64,000 nucleotides of DNA, from the NCBI RefSeq assembly GCF_000737765.1, contig NZ_JPRI01000002.1, positions 1-64,000 on the forward strand, given 5' to 3'. The stretch is from Chryseobacterium vrystaatense (GTDB lineage Bacteria > Bacteroidota > Bacteroidia > Flavobacteriales > Weeksellaceae). Below, piece after piece: positions 53,932 through 64,000 of the stretch (positions within the stretch are counted from its first letter, which is position 1; each line of letters begins with the position of its first letter). The notes beneath the pieces were generated by a model. The model did not search any database. It was not told the DNA's origin and saw nothing but the letters and a program-made list of their open reading frames with translations. The position numbers and the translations under genes were made by a program.

Positions 53932-54951
53932 ATGTCATCCAATAAAAACGCTCTGATCCGTTACAAAACATTAGACAAATGCCTTAAGAACAAATACAGA
54001 AAATATACACTGGAAGATCTTATCGATGCCTGCTCTGATGCCCTTTTTGAATTTGAAGGAAAAGAATCTTACGTAAGCAGGCGGACGGTTCAGCTTGATC
54101 TGCAGAATATGCGAAGTGAAAAATTCGGGTATGAAGCGCCTATTGAGGTCTTCGAAAGGAAATACTACCGTTACAGTGATCCTGAATACAGCATTCATAA
54201 TATTTCCGTGAACGAAAGTGATCTGAAAGCGATGAATAATGCCGTTCAGATTCTTAAGCAGTTCAAGGATTTTTCGATGTTTAAAGAAATGAACGGGGTC
54301 ATTCAAAAACTGGAAGATTCCATCCATTCTACCGGACAGAAATCAATTATTCATTTGGATAAAAATGAACAGCTGAAAGGGCTTGAACATATTGACATTC
54401 TATATGAAGGCATATCAAACAAAAAAGTGCTGAATATTCTTTACCGCAGTTTTACTGCCCGAGAATCCAGCAATTATGTGGTTCATCCCCAGCTACTGAA
54501 GGAATTTAATAACCGTTGGTTCCTGATCTGCCAGCACAAAGGTAAAATGTATAATCTGGCCTTAGACCGGATGGAAAGTATTTCCGTAGATGAAAATACG
54601 CCTTACATTGATAAAGATCTTGATGGTGATGAGTATTTCAAAGATATTGTAGGCGTTACCGTTTCGGAAACGATGGCCCCAAGGAACGTAGTTTTCTTCG
54701 TTGATTCCGCAAATGCTCCTTATGTAAAAACAAAGCCCCTTCATAAAAGCCAGGAAACCATAAGCGATGAGGAAGGTGGTACGCTGTTTAAAATCTGTGT
54801 ACAGTTAAATTATGAACTGGAAAGACTGCTTCTTGGTTTTGGAGACTCTCTGATCGTGCACCGCCCGAAAAAGCTGAGATTAAAACTTCAGGATAAGTTT
54901 AAGGCGGGATGTAAAAATTATGAGGAATTAATTGTTCCGGATGAAAACTGA
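53932..54951 (+). CDS. WYL-domain transcriptional regulator
   Basis: 339 residues. An N-terminal winged helix (residues 1-75, KYTLEDLIDACSDAL, RRTVQLDLQNMR) leads to a WYL-type ligand-binding domain (about 145-235) in which HPQLLKEFNNRWFLICQHK and YNLALDRMESI are recognised, and a C-terminal WCX-like domain (from about 250). WYL domains bind nucleic-acid or nucleotide ligands and control DNA-damage or defence genes in other bacteria. In this location it is a candidate regulator of the nearby rtcB unit; that is inference. Confidence 0.85.
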   Translation: MSSNKNALIRYKTLDKCLKNKYRKYTLEDLIDACSDALFEFEGKESYVSRRTVQLDLQNMRSEKFGYEAPIEVFERKYYRYSDPEYSIHNISVNESDLKAMNNAVQILKQFKDFSMFKEMNGVIQKLEDSIHSTGQKSIIHLDKNEQLKGLEHIDILYEGISNKKVLNILYRSFTARESSNYVVHPQLLKEFNNRWFLICQHKGKMYNLALDRMESISVDENTPYIDKDLDGDEYFKDIVGVTVSETMAPRNVVFFVDSANAPYVKTKPLHKSQETISDEEGGTLFKICVQLNYELERLLLGFGDSLIVHRPKKLRLKLQDKFKAGCKNYEELIVPDEN

Positions 54952-55250
54952 TTTTCTGTCATAATTCTATATTATTTTTTAACCAAAAGGGTGACAGAAG
55001 CCTTTAAAACCATATTTTTTTTGGGGAGCAGTTTCCTGAAAATCTAAGATTTTTGATGACAGAACTTCGTAGGATCGGAATTGTTCTGTCATATAGGAGC
55101 GGCAAAAATTCTTTGAATTTTTGCCGCCGTAGTTTCATACAATACAAAATTGTCACATTAAAAAATCACTTCATGTAAAACCCCGATCTGCAAAGAAAAT
55201 TTCAAAATGGCTCAGAAATTGTATTAATCTGCACATTAAAAAATCTTACT
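54952..55250. other. Intergenic region with three consecutive stem-loops
   Basis: Three hairpins follow one another: AAAATCT/AGATTTT (55039-55053), ATGACAGAAC/GTTCTGTCAT (55056-55065 with 55083-55092) and a perfect 13-bp stem GCGGCAAAAATTC-TTT-GAATTTTTGCCGC (55099-55127). The octamer TGACAGAA or its complement occurs four times from 54954 to 55091. The region could be the 3' end of the WYL transcript or an independent RNA. No ORF. Confidence 0.5.
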
Positions 55251-55388
55251 ATGAAATCAAGAATATTTAAAGCATTGATTGCAATTATAGCACCTATTGC
55301 GATAGAATATATCGTAAAAAAAATATCTGAGAAATTAGATAAAAAAGAACAGGACAAAGGAAAAGGACCTAAGCAGATTACTGCTTAA
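55251..55388 (+). CDS. Small protein (45 residues) with an N-terminal hydrophobic helix
   Basis: MKSRIFKALIAIIAPIAIEY at the N-terminus is an amphipathic to hydrophobic helix; the rest is strongly charged (KKISEKLDKKEQDKGKGPK) and ends QITA. It lies between the stem-loop region and a good terminator, 33 bp downstream of its stop. The reading frame is intact with a clean ATG. A small membrane-associated protein is likely; the function is unknown. Confidence 0.6.
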   Translation: MKSRIFKALIAIIAPIAIEYIVKKISEKLDKKEQDKGKGPKQITA

Positions 55389-55420
55389 AGGCAGAAGTAG
55401 TTAGAATTTAATTTTATTGA

Positions 55421-55457
55421 AAAGAGGCTGTCACTCATGTGTACAGCCTCTTTTTTT
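55421..55457 (+). terminator. Terminator of the 45-residue protein gene
   Basis: AAAGAGGCTGT-CACTCATGTGT-ACAGCCTCTTT followed by TTTT on the plus strand. Confidence 0.88.
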
Positions 55458-55566
55458 GTTTTCAAGAGGTAAAGTTTTTGAATGCGGATATCCAAAGATT
55501 TTCAGATAATCTACTTTGATGGGATACGCGATACAATATGGGATCCTTAAGACATTTGAGTTCTCT

Positions 55567-56121
55567 CTATACATTCATTTTATGGACATAAAAATATCCT
55601 TCATTGAAATGAATGATCACTTTCTTCCCATAATCGATCTGAATCTTAAAGATGTTCTGTAACGGAAACTCTAAAACATACTGTACAATGAGGCGGATTA
55701 CTCCTCCATGAGTAACGACCAGAGCTTTATTTATATTCTTCTCTGCAGTAAGTTCAGTCCAAAAGCTAATGACCCGAGCCTGCATTTCAAGCAAATTTTC
55801 TCCGCCTGAAGCTTTTACATTGATAAAATCCTGATACCAGGGATTGATTTCTTTTTCCGGAATCTCGGTCCACTTCTTTAGCTCCCAGTTTCCAAAATTC
55901 ATTTCCTTAAGTCGATCATCTGTTTTATAGTCCAGTTTAAAATGATCTGCTAAAAGACGGCATCTTAAGGATGGGCTTGAAACCACAAGATCAAAATCAT
56001 GATCCGGGAGTATTCTTTTAAAATCTTCCTTATAATTCTCTTTCAAAGATATATCTGAAAAACCATAGCACAGATTTTCAGGATTTTCTACAGCAGTATG
56101 ACGGATCAGATGAATTTCCAT
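55567..56121 (-). CDS. cobC: Histidine phosphatase, probable alpha-ribazole phosphatase
   Basis: 184 residues, phosphoglycerate-mutase fold. The catalytic RH is in HLIRHTAVENPE (His8), the phosphate-pocket arginine in SPSLRCRLLAD, the acid in DDRLKEMNFGNWE, and the second catalytic His in VVTHGGVIRL. Placement after cobS (overlap of 16 nt) supports the alpha-ribazole-phosphate dephosphorylation step of cobalamin assembly. Last gene of the cobT-cobS-cobC operon. Confidence 0.87.
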   Translation of the reverse strand: MEIHLIRHTAVENPENLCYGFSDISLKENYKEDFKRILPDHDFDLVVSSPSLRCRLLADHFKLDYKTDDRLKEMNFGNWELKKWTEIPEKEINPWYQDFINVKASGGENLLEMQARVISFWTELTAEKNINKALVVTHGGVIRLIVQYVLEFPLQNIFKIQIDYGKKVIIHFNEGYFYVHKMNV

Positions 56122-56888
56122 ACGATCATTGTTCCCAAATAAAATAAAACTTCACAAACCTGCTGTACAGAGCCCAGACAGTCACCGGTATATCCTCCGA
56201 TATGTTTTTTAAAATACCATCCCATATACATTTTACCTAAATATGCCAGCGCAAAAGCAAAGATCAGACGCCAGTCGGGAATAAAAGCAAAAGCAATCAA
56301 AACACTTATAAATCCCGTCAGTAAGGCGGTCCCCTCCAATGGTTTATTAGCTAAAGGTTTGGATTTACTGACATCAATATCTGTTACATACTGATGGGTA
56401 TAGATCATAGTTCCCGAAATAAAACGGCTTGATGTATGAGCTAAAACAATAATGCACAAAACCTGAAACAAATCTATTGTTCCCAGTGCCTGAATACTGT
56501 AAAATTTCAAGGCAAACAGAAGAATAATCCCAATCGTGCCATAGGCTCCCACTCTGCTGTCTTTCATAATGGTAAGGATCTTTTCTTTTCCGTACCCACC
56601 TCCGAAACTGTCACACATATCCGTAAAACCATCTTCATGAAAAGCTCCGGTCAGCAAAACACTGCCAATCATCATAAGGACAATCCCTATTTCCAGGTTA
56701 AAAAGTTGGACAGATCCATATAAGATCAGGGCATTCAGCAATCCTACCAGCAATCCTACCCAGGCAAAATATTTTTGAGATTGATTCATAATCTCACTTG
56801 AATACGGAATGGCAAACGGAACCGGAATTCTTGTAAAAAACATAAGTGCCGTCGCCAAATAAATCAGTTCATTCTTCAGGATTTTCAT
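56106..56888 (-). CDS. cobS: Adenosylcobinamide-GDP ribazoletransferase (cobalamin synthase)
   Basis: Inner-membrane enzyme that joins adenosylcobinamide-GDP with alpha-ribazole. 260 residues with about seven hydrophobic segments. Family motifs are FFTRIPVP, GAFHEDGFTDMCDSFGGGYGKEKILTIMKDSRVGAYG and GGYTGDCLGSVQQVCEVLFYLG. Its start follows cobT without a gap (56888/56889). cobU is not visible in the window. Confidence 0.93.
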   Translation of the reverse strand: MKILKNELIYLATALMFFTRIPVPFAIPYSSEIMNQSQKYFAWVGLLVGLLNALILYGSVQLFNLEIGIVLMMIGSVLLTGAFHEDGFTDMCDSFGGGYGKEKILTIMKDSRVGAYGTIGIILLFALKFYSIQALGTIDLFQVLCIIVLAHTSSRFISGTMIYTHQYVTDIDVSKSKPLANKPLEGTALLTGFISVLIAFAFIPDWRLIFAFALAYLGKMYMGWYFKKHIGGYTGDCLGSVQQVCEVLFYLGTMIVWKFI

Positions 56889-58040
<1,152 letters not shown>

Positions 58041-58126
58041 TTAATCTGCTTAAAAACTTCATACGCGTATCTTAAAATTCACAACGCAAAAACACTGCGC
58101 ATTCCATTTTTTACTTTGCAATATAA

Positions 58127-58882
<756 letters not shown>

Positions 58883-58921
58883 CCTGAACAATCGGGATCA
58901 CCCACGTATGTTTTAATTGAT

Positions 58922-58975
58922 ACAGACAGCAATACCAAATGCCGGAACACGTTTTCGAAATGTCTGTTTTTTTTT
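58922..58975 (+). terminator. Terminator of the nucleotidyltransferase gene
   Basis: ACAGACA ... TGTCTGT (7-bp stem, long loop) followed by TTTTTTTT on the plus strand. Confidence 0.6.
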
Positions 58976-59008
58976 AGAAGTAAATGGTTGATCCTTTCTT
59001 ACAAAACC

Positions 59009-59032
59009 AAAAAAACACCCTTGCGGGTGTTT
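59009..59032 (-). terminator. Terminator of the tail-module genes
   Basis: AAACACCC-TTGC-GGGTGTTT, perfect 8-bp stem with a T-tract on the minus strand, 43 bp past the 59075 stop. Confidence 0.83.
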
Positions 59033-59074
59033 CATGGCAGTATTACTAAAAAAATTACAGGATTTTTTAATAAT

Positions 59075-59416
59075 TCAATTTTCTTTAAGCTTTGTTCTCA
59101 GCTTTGTATTCTCAGTTTTTAGCTGATCATTAATACGTTTCTGTATATTTATTTCTTCTTCAAGCAGCTTAATCTTTCTTTCTGCAAGGTTTGAAAATTC
59201 TTTAAATTTCACCTCATAGCGTCCGGCAAGATCGTCAAGTGCATCTTTGTACAGCTTGACCAGTTTGTCTGCATTTTCTATTTCTTTACCTTCATTGTCT
59301 GCATCCATTCCGGCAACTTCGGCATTTATTTTCTTTCTTCCGAAAACAAATCCCGCAATGCCTGTAACCATGAGTCCCAGAAAGGTGCTTATATGTTCGG
59401 TTAGTATTTCTTTCAT
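59075..59416 (-). CDS. Small membrane-anchored coiled-coil protein of the tail-like module
   Basis: 113 residues. An N-terminal hydrophobic segment (about 8-25, STFLGLMVTGIAGFVFG) is followed by an acidic linker and a long coiled coil (about 45-113, KFKEFSNLAERKIKLLEEEIN). The gene starts 9 bp after the fibre-like gene, so it is in the same transcript. Holin-accessory or anchoring roles are conceivable; I recognise no specific family. Confidence 0.55.
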   Translation of the reverse strand: MKEILTEHISTFLGLMVTGIAGFVFGRKKINAEVAGMDADNEGKEIENADKLVKLYKDALDDLAGRYEVKFKEFSNLAERKIKLLEEEINIQKRINDQLKTENTKLRTKLKEN

Positions 59417-59425
59417 ATGTTTTTT

Positions 59426-61645
59426 TTAGTTTGTTACCGGATAAAGGCGAATTTCTATGATCCCGATTTCACCGGTAAGATCAATAGGATTATATTCACT
59501 GACTCTAAAAATATTAAGGTCAACGCTGTCTTTGGAATTACGGATTGAACGGCAGTCCACGATCATTCCCCGATCGTAATAATTGATATTACTGTTGATC
59601 CACAGGTTTCCGCTAAACAGGTCTTTATTGAATCCTATATAACGTCCGATATCCTGACGTTTCCATTCAAAATCACCGATTGTATTTTCAAGGACGTTGA
59701 ATTGAGGCTCAAAATTTCCGTCGTCACTGAATTGCATTAGCGCTATGTATACTTTATAAGGATGAACGTCACCGATACCGCCTATCCTCTCTTCAACCCA
59801 CTGTTTCTGAACAAATGAATTAGGTTCGTAATTCTTGCCATAGTAATCAGCACCCAACAGACCTGCTCCATCAACATTAGATTTAACAGAGATGTGCGAA
59901 GTGTCACTTTTCAAATTAATAGCATTCACTCCATCTGTTATATCCGCGCCAAAATCACTTACTGAGATATTTGATTGGTTAGCGTGCATTGAAATGAGCC
60001 CGTTATTGATGTACAGCTCAGAAGATCCGCAATATAATTTTGCCAGGAAGTCTTTTGAGAATTCAATATTTCCTGAAACCGGTTTCCCAGTCTTTGTACC
60101 TGTTAACGGTATATAATCAACCCTATCTTCAGTCCCGAAAGTACCATCAGGTCGCGCCACTATATTTTTAGTGTATGAAGCGTCTGCTGCAGGCATTCTC
60201 AGCACCTGCAAGCTGGTGTCAAACCTCAGCCATCGGTCAGCAAAATTCCCCTCAATGAAGTGTGTTTTGTAGTAATTATTATCTTTAGCCAGGAAGTTAT
60301 TAATGATAAACTTATTGTTCTGCTGTCCGTTCAGTTCAAGGTTGGATCCGATAATAATACTGTTTTCGCCCCAGACTCCCATAGGATGCCCCGTAGTTCC
60401 TCCTCCTATGACAATGTTTGACGACCATTTGCCGCTTCCTCCTTTCCCCCAATACTGCCCGGCCTGATATCCCAGGAAGGTATTGTTATCTCCGGTAATG
60501 AAACATCCACTCCATTTTCCAAGCATAGCATTTCCTTTACCTCCTGCAAGACCATATCCGGATGAAACGCCTATCAGCGTATTGTCATTCCCTGTAGTCA
60601 GCCCTGTTGCGGCATCAAGTCCCATGACAACGTTGGCTCCTCCTGTAGTAACTGCTTTCCCAGCAAAATGTCCCACAATCGTATTGGATGATCCTGTAGT
60701 AAGAGACGGCATATTGTTGTACCCCAAGGCGATATTATACACCCCCGTATGGTTAGGATTCATATTTCCGAAGAAAAGCGAATAGGTCGCAGGGTTCATT
60801 CCCAGCATCCCATTAGGTCTTTCTTCTCCGTTTATAAAGGTAATAGGTTGAGGGCTATAGGCATCTTTATTGACAACATCCGCCAGGGTAGGCTCAGGTA
60901 ATGGTGACCACAGGGTGAAGCCCTGATCCTGCTTAAGATAGTAATTCCCATCCCTTGTAGGTCTTTCCAGTTTTTGTTTTAAGGCATCTGCCAACCCTTC
61001 CACCATTGACATTGATATAGTAGAAACGCCGGTATTAAGGTAGCTTTTAATGTCTTTTTTGTCTCCTCCAATATAGAAATACAGCGTGTATCTGGGTTCA
61101 GAATCAGCGGAAGGAACGGCAATAATGTCGCTTTCCTCGTATTCATATGCATCAGAATTGTTCATAAAATCCTGAAGTGTATGTTCATTGACCTTAAAGA
61201 TTCTGGTCAGAGCAAGCGCTTCAAGTTTGTCAGCCGTAATTTTCCCATCATTGTTTACATACTCATCAATCATCATGAATAAATCCTGCGATTGAGATTT
61301 TGTGTACACATTACCGACTAACGGATCACTGTCTACCGTGGCCACATTGTCCGGAAGCTCACCTACATTCAGGGCGGCTTTCCATGACTGCCTGTCTGAT
61401 TCCGATAGGTTGGAAGCATTTTTTTTGGCTAAAAATGCAGTGTGTGCCTCAGGATCTGAAAGATGAAGCTCGTACACCGACTTATCAGCTTTATTTTGTA
61501 AAAGATTTTCTAAGCCTGTGATTTTACTGGTTGGTATAGATTCATCTTTGTGCCAGAATGATGACCATGAAGCCTGAAATTGGTCCTGCGTAGGAAAGTC
61601 TCCGGTTTCAAAGTAACTGTATATAGTATTTAATGGGATTGACAT
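59426..61645 (-). CDS. Phage-tail-fibre-like protein A
   Basis: 739 residues. The N-terminal about 190 residues (MSIPLNTIYSYFETGDFPTQ, WSSFWHKDESIP) are almost the same as in the neighbouring paralogue (61683-63704). The centre (about 290-430) is a repeat array of the type N-(T/I)-x-x-G (SSNTIVGHFAG, NDNTLIGVSSGYG, DNNTFLGYQAGQY), typical of fibrous trimeric adhesins or tail fibres. The C-terminus (about 600-739) forms a separate domain. No signal peptide. A receptor-binding fibre is inferred. Confidence 0.7.
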   Translation of the reverse strand: MSIPLNTIYSYFETGDFPTQDQFQASWSSFWHKDESIPTSKITGLENLLQNKADKSVYELHLSDPEAHTAFLAKKNASNLSESDRQSWKAALNVGELPDNVATVDSDPLVGNVYTKSQSQDLFMMIDEYVNNDGKITADKLEALALTRIFKVNEHTLQDFMNNSDAYEYEESDIIAVPSADSEPRYTLYFYIGGDKKDIKSYLNTGVSTISMSMVEGLADALKQKLERPTRDGNYYLKQDQGFTLWSPLPEPTLADVVNKDAYSPQPITFINGEERPNGMLGMNPATYSLFFGNMNPNHTGVYNIALGYNNMPSLTTGSSNTIVGHFAGKAVTTGGANVVMGLDAATGLTTGNDNTLIGVSSGYGLAGGKGNAMLGKWSGCFITGDNNTFLGYQAGQYWGKGGSGKWSSNIVIGGGTTGHPMGVWGENSIIIGSNLELNGQQNNKFIINNFLAKDNNYYKTHFIEGNFADRWLRFDTSLQVLRMPAADASYTKNIVARPDGTFGTEDRVDYIPLTGTKTGKPVSGNIEFSKDFLAKLYCGSSELYINNGLISMHANQSNISVSDFGADITDGVNAINLKSDTSHISVKSNVDGAGLLGADYYGKNYEPNSFVQKQWVEERIGGIGDVHPYKVYIALMQFSDDGNFEPQFNVLENTIGDFEWKRQDIGRYIGFNKDLFSGNLWINSNINYYDRGMIVDCRSIRNSKDSVDLNIFRVSEYNPIDLTGEIGIIEIRLYPVTN

Positions 61646-61682
61646 AATTTTTATAATTGAATAATGATCTTATATATTTTGC

Positions 61683-63704
61683 TTAAAATGTAAAAGCCTG
61701 AACAACAGATCCGTTGATGGTTTTCTGTCTTGAACTGTTTGAAGTAACCAGTGATAAGGAAACTGCTTCTGTTGTGGATGTAATGGATTGAATGACGGAG
61801 GTACTGCCTACTGTCACAAACTGTGTATAAACATTCCCCTGTCTCATGATAATAATATTGGCATTGATAACTGCCGCACCCGGTTCAATTTTGGTCGCAA
61901 GGGATGAAATATTATTCCAAACCAGTACAGATTCATAGCCACCACTTCTGAAACTGGAACCTATCACTCTTAAAAATGAGTTATCTGCTAAGGCTAAAGG
62001 GATACTTTTTTGAATTAAGCCCAGGTAACCATAAAAATCATACGCATCACTTACGGTAGATGGTCCCACTGTTGAAAGAGCCATATTCATTTCCAGATAA
62101 AAGTTGGTGTTGGCTTCAAAAACAACATCACTTTTAGCACTTGCTACAATAACATTGGGTTCGTAAACATACGCTTTATTGTTAGGGCTTGAATTATACT
62201 TGAACAATCCTCCATTAATGTTAAATATATTTCCTTCCTGTTCCGGCGTATACGATTTGGTTTCCCATTTAAGCCCGCTGATATCAATATTGTTGATCGT
62301 ATCTACAACATTGATGGAGCCAGTCGTTCTATGTACCTGGATCGTAGGATTAGTTGTTCTGATGACCAGGTTATAGCTATTTCCTGGTTGTAGAGAATCA
62401 CCATACACAGAAACAATCATCGATAATCCGTTGGCAAAAGTCTGAAATCCTAAACATTCGATTTCACCTGTTCCAATAGCATTTCCAACCGGAATAAATT
62501 TAATGGAAGTGAATGCCGGATTGACATTGAGGTTTAATCCCTGCAATACAAAGTATCTGACAATATGATCATTTTTAATAACAGTAGGAGTGAGCCCGTA
62601 TACATTCAGATTTCCGTTGGAGTATTGGTTATTCCAATCGATTCCAAATTGTTCTTTCTGAGCTTTAGTGAGCTTTGCAGGCAATTTCAAAAATTCAGAC
62701 GGCAGATCTTCATTAGTTAAAATGGTCTTTTTGATTCCGACACTGTTTGTGAATAAAAGGTTTCTATTGAAGGCAGTGATTTGATTATTAACTGTTTCAT
62801 TATTTTCCTCCAAAATATACCCCATACTTCGCACCCTTCCCGTTAAATGCAACTGTTCAGCAGGGGTTGTTAATCCTATTCCAAGCTTACCAGCACTATG
62901 GAAAACACCTGATTCTTTAAAATCGGTTCCGTTCCAGTACATAAGGTAGTTGGAGGCAGGGTTGACTGCTTTCCAGGTGACTGTTCCGTTCAAAAGAGAA
63001 GCGATATAATTTCCTGAAGCAGTGGGCTTGTCCATTTTGGTGTTCAGGACATTCTGTAAACCTTCCACCATTCCTATAGTGACGTTGGAAAGTCCTGTCG
63101 GGAGATAATTTGCAGTATTTGTTTTTTCACCGCCTTTAAACATATACAGTGAAAAGTGACCATTGTTATCAGGAATTGCAATGAAATCATTATCCTCAAA
63201 TTGATAAGCATTTGAATTTCCTGCAAATTCTGCTATGGTTGTCTCCACCGACTGTATGAGCGTCGTAATCCCTAAAGCTTCTATTTTTTCGGCAAGGATT
63301 TTTTCGTCACCATTCACAAAATCATCCCAAATCATAAATCTGGTATCACTCTGCCTTTTGGTGTAAGTACTTCCTGTCTGATCTCCATTATCTACCGTTG
63401 CGATATTGTCCGGCAGTTGTCCCACACCTAAAGCTCCTCTCCAGGAATGGATATTTCTTTCGGTAAGGTTGGTCGCATCTTTTTTGGCCAGATAATCAGC
63501 ATGAGAATCCGGATTGGCAAGATGCTGTTCAAAAATTTTTTTATCTGTTTTATTCTGTAGCTGCTGATCCAGCCCTTCAATTTTACCTGTCGGGATAGAC
63601 TCATCTTTGTGCCAGAATGATGACCACGAAGCCTGGAACTGATCCTGGGTAGGAAAGTCTCCGGTTTCAAAGTAACTGTATATGGTATTTAATGGTATTG
63701 ACAT
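61683..63704 (-). CDS. Phage-tail-fibre-like protein B
   Basis: 673 residues. It shares the N-terminal module with protein A (MSIPLNTIYSYFETGDFPTQ then GKIEGLDQQLQNKTDKKIFE), including NDQ/WGALGVGQLPDNIATVD, but the rest differs: a middle beta-rich part (KLGIGLTTPAEQLHLTGRV) and a C-terminal jelly-roll-like domain (SNVVDAYDF-type strands). No signal peptide. It is 37 bp upstream of gene A, so co-transcribed. This is probably an alternative or second fibre. Confidence 0.7.
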   Translation of the reverse strand: MSIPLNTIYSYFETGDFPTQDQFQASWSSFWHKDESIPTGKIEGLDQQLQNKTDKKIFEQHLANPDSHADYLAKKDATNLTERNIHSWRGALGVGQLPDNIATVDNGDQTGSTYTKRQSDTRFMIWDDFVNGDEKILAEKIEALGITTLIQSVETTIAEFAGNSNAYQFEDNDFIAIPDNNGHFSLYMFKGGEKTNTANYLPTGLSNVTIGMVEGLQNVLNTKMDKPTASGNYIASLLNGTVTWKAVNPASNYLMYWNGTDFKESGVFHSAGKLGIGLTTPAEQLHLTGRVRSMGYILEENNETVNNQITAFNRNLLFTNSVGIKKTILTNEDLPSEFLKLPAKLTKAQKEQFGIDWNNQYSNGNLNVYGLTPTVIKNDHIVRYFVLQGLNLNVNPAFTSIKFIPVGNAIGTGEIECLGFQTFANGLSMIVSVYGDSLQPGNSYNLVIRTTNPTIQVHRTTGSINVVDTINNIDISGLKWETKSYTPEQEGNIFNINGGLFKYNSSPNNKAYVYEPNVIVASAKSDVVFEANTNFYLEMNMALSTVGPSTVSDAYDFYGYLGLIQKSIPLALADNSFLRVIGSSFRSGGYESVLVWNNISSLATKIEPGAAVINANIIIMRQGNVYTQFVTVGSTSVIQSITSTTEAVSLSLVTSNSSRQKTINGSVVQAFTF

Positions 63705-63710
63705 AATTAT

Positions 63711-64000
63711 TTACTGAAAATTGGGTTCGATGTACAAGGCGATTCTCGATGGCTGAATATTGTTGTGAGGCTGGTTGCCACCTACTTCAGAGGTGCTTCT
63801 CCATCCGTCTACCAGGGTTCCGCCTCTTCCGCTGGCGCCGCCGCTTCCGATGGTCCAATAGTGCTGGTGGGAGTGTCTTGGCATCTGATCGATGTTAAGG
63901 GTATGGGTTTTGGATCCGTACTCACCGCCCAGGTTATTGAATTCCGACTCATTGGGACTCCATCCTACGATGGTTTTCCCTCTGAAATCCAGACATTCTT
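63711..64000 (-). CDS. Phage tail collar-type protein (partial, cut by window edge)
   Basis: The 95 C-terminal residues of a protein whose start lies beyond the window. Readable: ECLDFRGKTIVGWSPNESEF, NNLGGEYGSKTHTLNIDQMPRHSH, QHYWTIGSGGASGRGG, NNIQPSRIALYIEPNFQ and a TAA stop. The HxHxH segment with LGGxxG is the tail-collar (microcystin-dependent-like) domain of phage tails and related fibres. It lies 6 bp upstream of protein B on the same strand. Confidence 0.75.
   Translation of the reverse strand, partial: ECLDFRGKTIVGWSPNESEFNNLGGEYGSKTHTLNIDQMPRHSHQHYWTIGSGGASGRGGTLVDGWRSTSEVGGNQPHNNIQPSRIALYIEPNFQ

Overview
The window is AT-rich chromosomal DNA from a flavobacterium, most likely Chryseobacterium or a close relative. 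Evidence for this: type IX secretion (T9SS) C-terminal sorting domains, repeated TAnnTTTG -7 promoter boxes, few Shine-Dalgarno sequences, a DnaG without zinc cysteines, DUF1599 and BT_3928-type DoxX proteins, and many small Bacteroidetes-type lipoproteins. No rRNA, insertion sequence or CRISPR array was seen.

Layout. 1-540: tandem copies of a 265-bp intergenic repeat; a diverged third copy lies near 18 kb. 585-8088 (minus strand): a branched-chain amino acid operon in the order ilvE-ilvD-ilvB-ilvN-ilvC-ilvA. In front of it are two consecutive leader-peptide attenuators, each an Ile/Val/Leu-rich mini-ORF, an antiterminator sequence overlapping its end, and an intrinsic terminator. 8.1-14.8 kb: folP, DUF1599, a DoxX-type membrane protein, a TerB-like protein, an S9 peptidase and tpiA. 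15-24.3 kb: a surface phytase-like lipoprotein, a cobalamin riboswitch driving a T9SS-secreted protein with a duplicated domain, clpP, dnaG and a large T9SS adhesin-like protein. 24.4-31 kb: tsaE, alanine dehydrogenase, a LytS/LytTR two-component pair and a CPA2 antiporter. 31-38.3 kb: small secreted proteins and lipoproteins, tyrA behind a possible attenuator, and a DUF2089-Yip1-serine hydrolase operon. 38.5-49.8 kb: serine deaminase, a Crp-like regulator, azoreductase, amtB, two YceI proteins, glucokinase, and a DUF1800/DUF1501 pair.

49.8-58.9 kb holds a likely RNA-repair neighbourhood: a divergent RtcB RNA ligase, a 98-nt tRNA-like RNA with no normal anticodon arm, a large unrecognised protein, a WYL regulator, and an RlaP-like nucleotidyltransferase. 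The last is separated from the rest by a small cobalamin-salvage operon (cobT-cobS-cobC). 59-64 kb (minus strand) is the distal end of a phage-tail-like module: a tail-collar protein cut by the window edge, two fibre-like paralogues with nearly identical N-termini, and a small membrane/coiled-coil protein.

The strongest non-routine signals are the tandem ilv attenuators, the RtcB/tRNA-like RNA/unknown protein cluster, and the B12-riboswitch-controlled secreted protein. All names come from reading sequence motifs; no database search was run.
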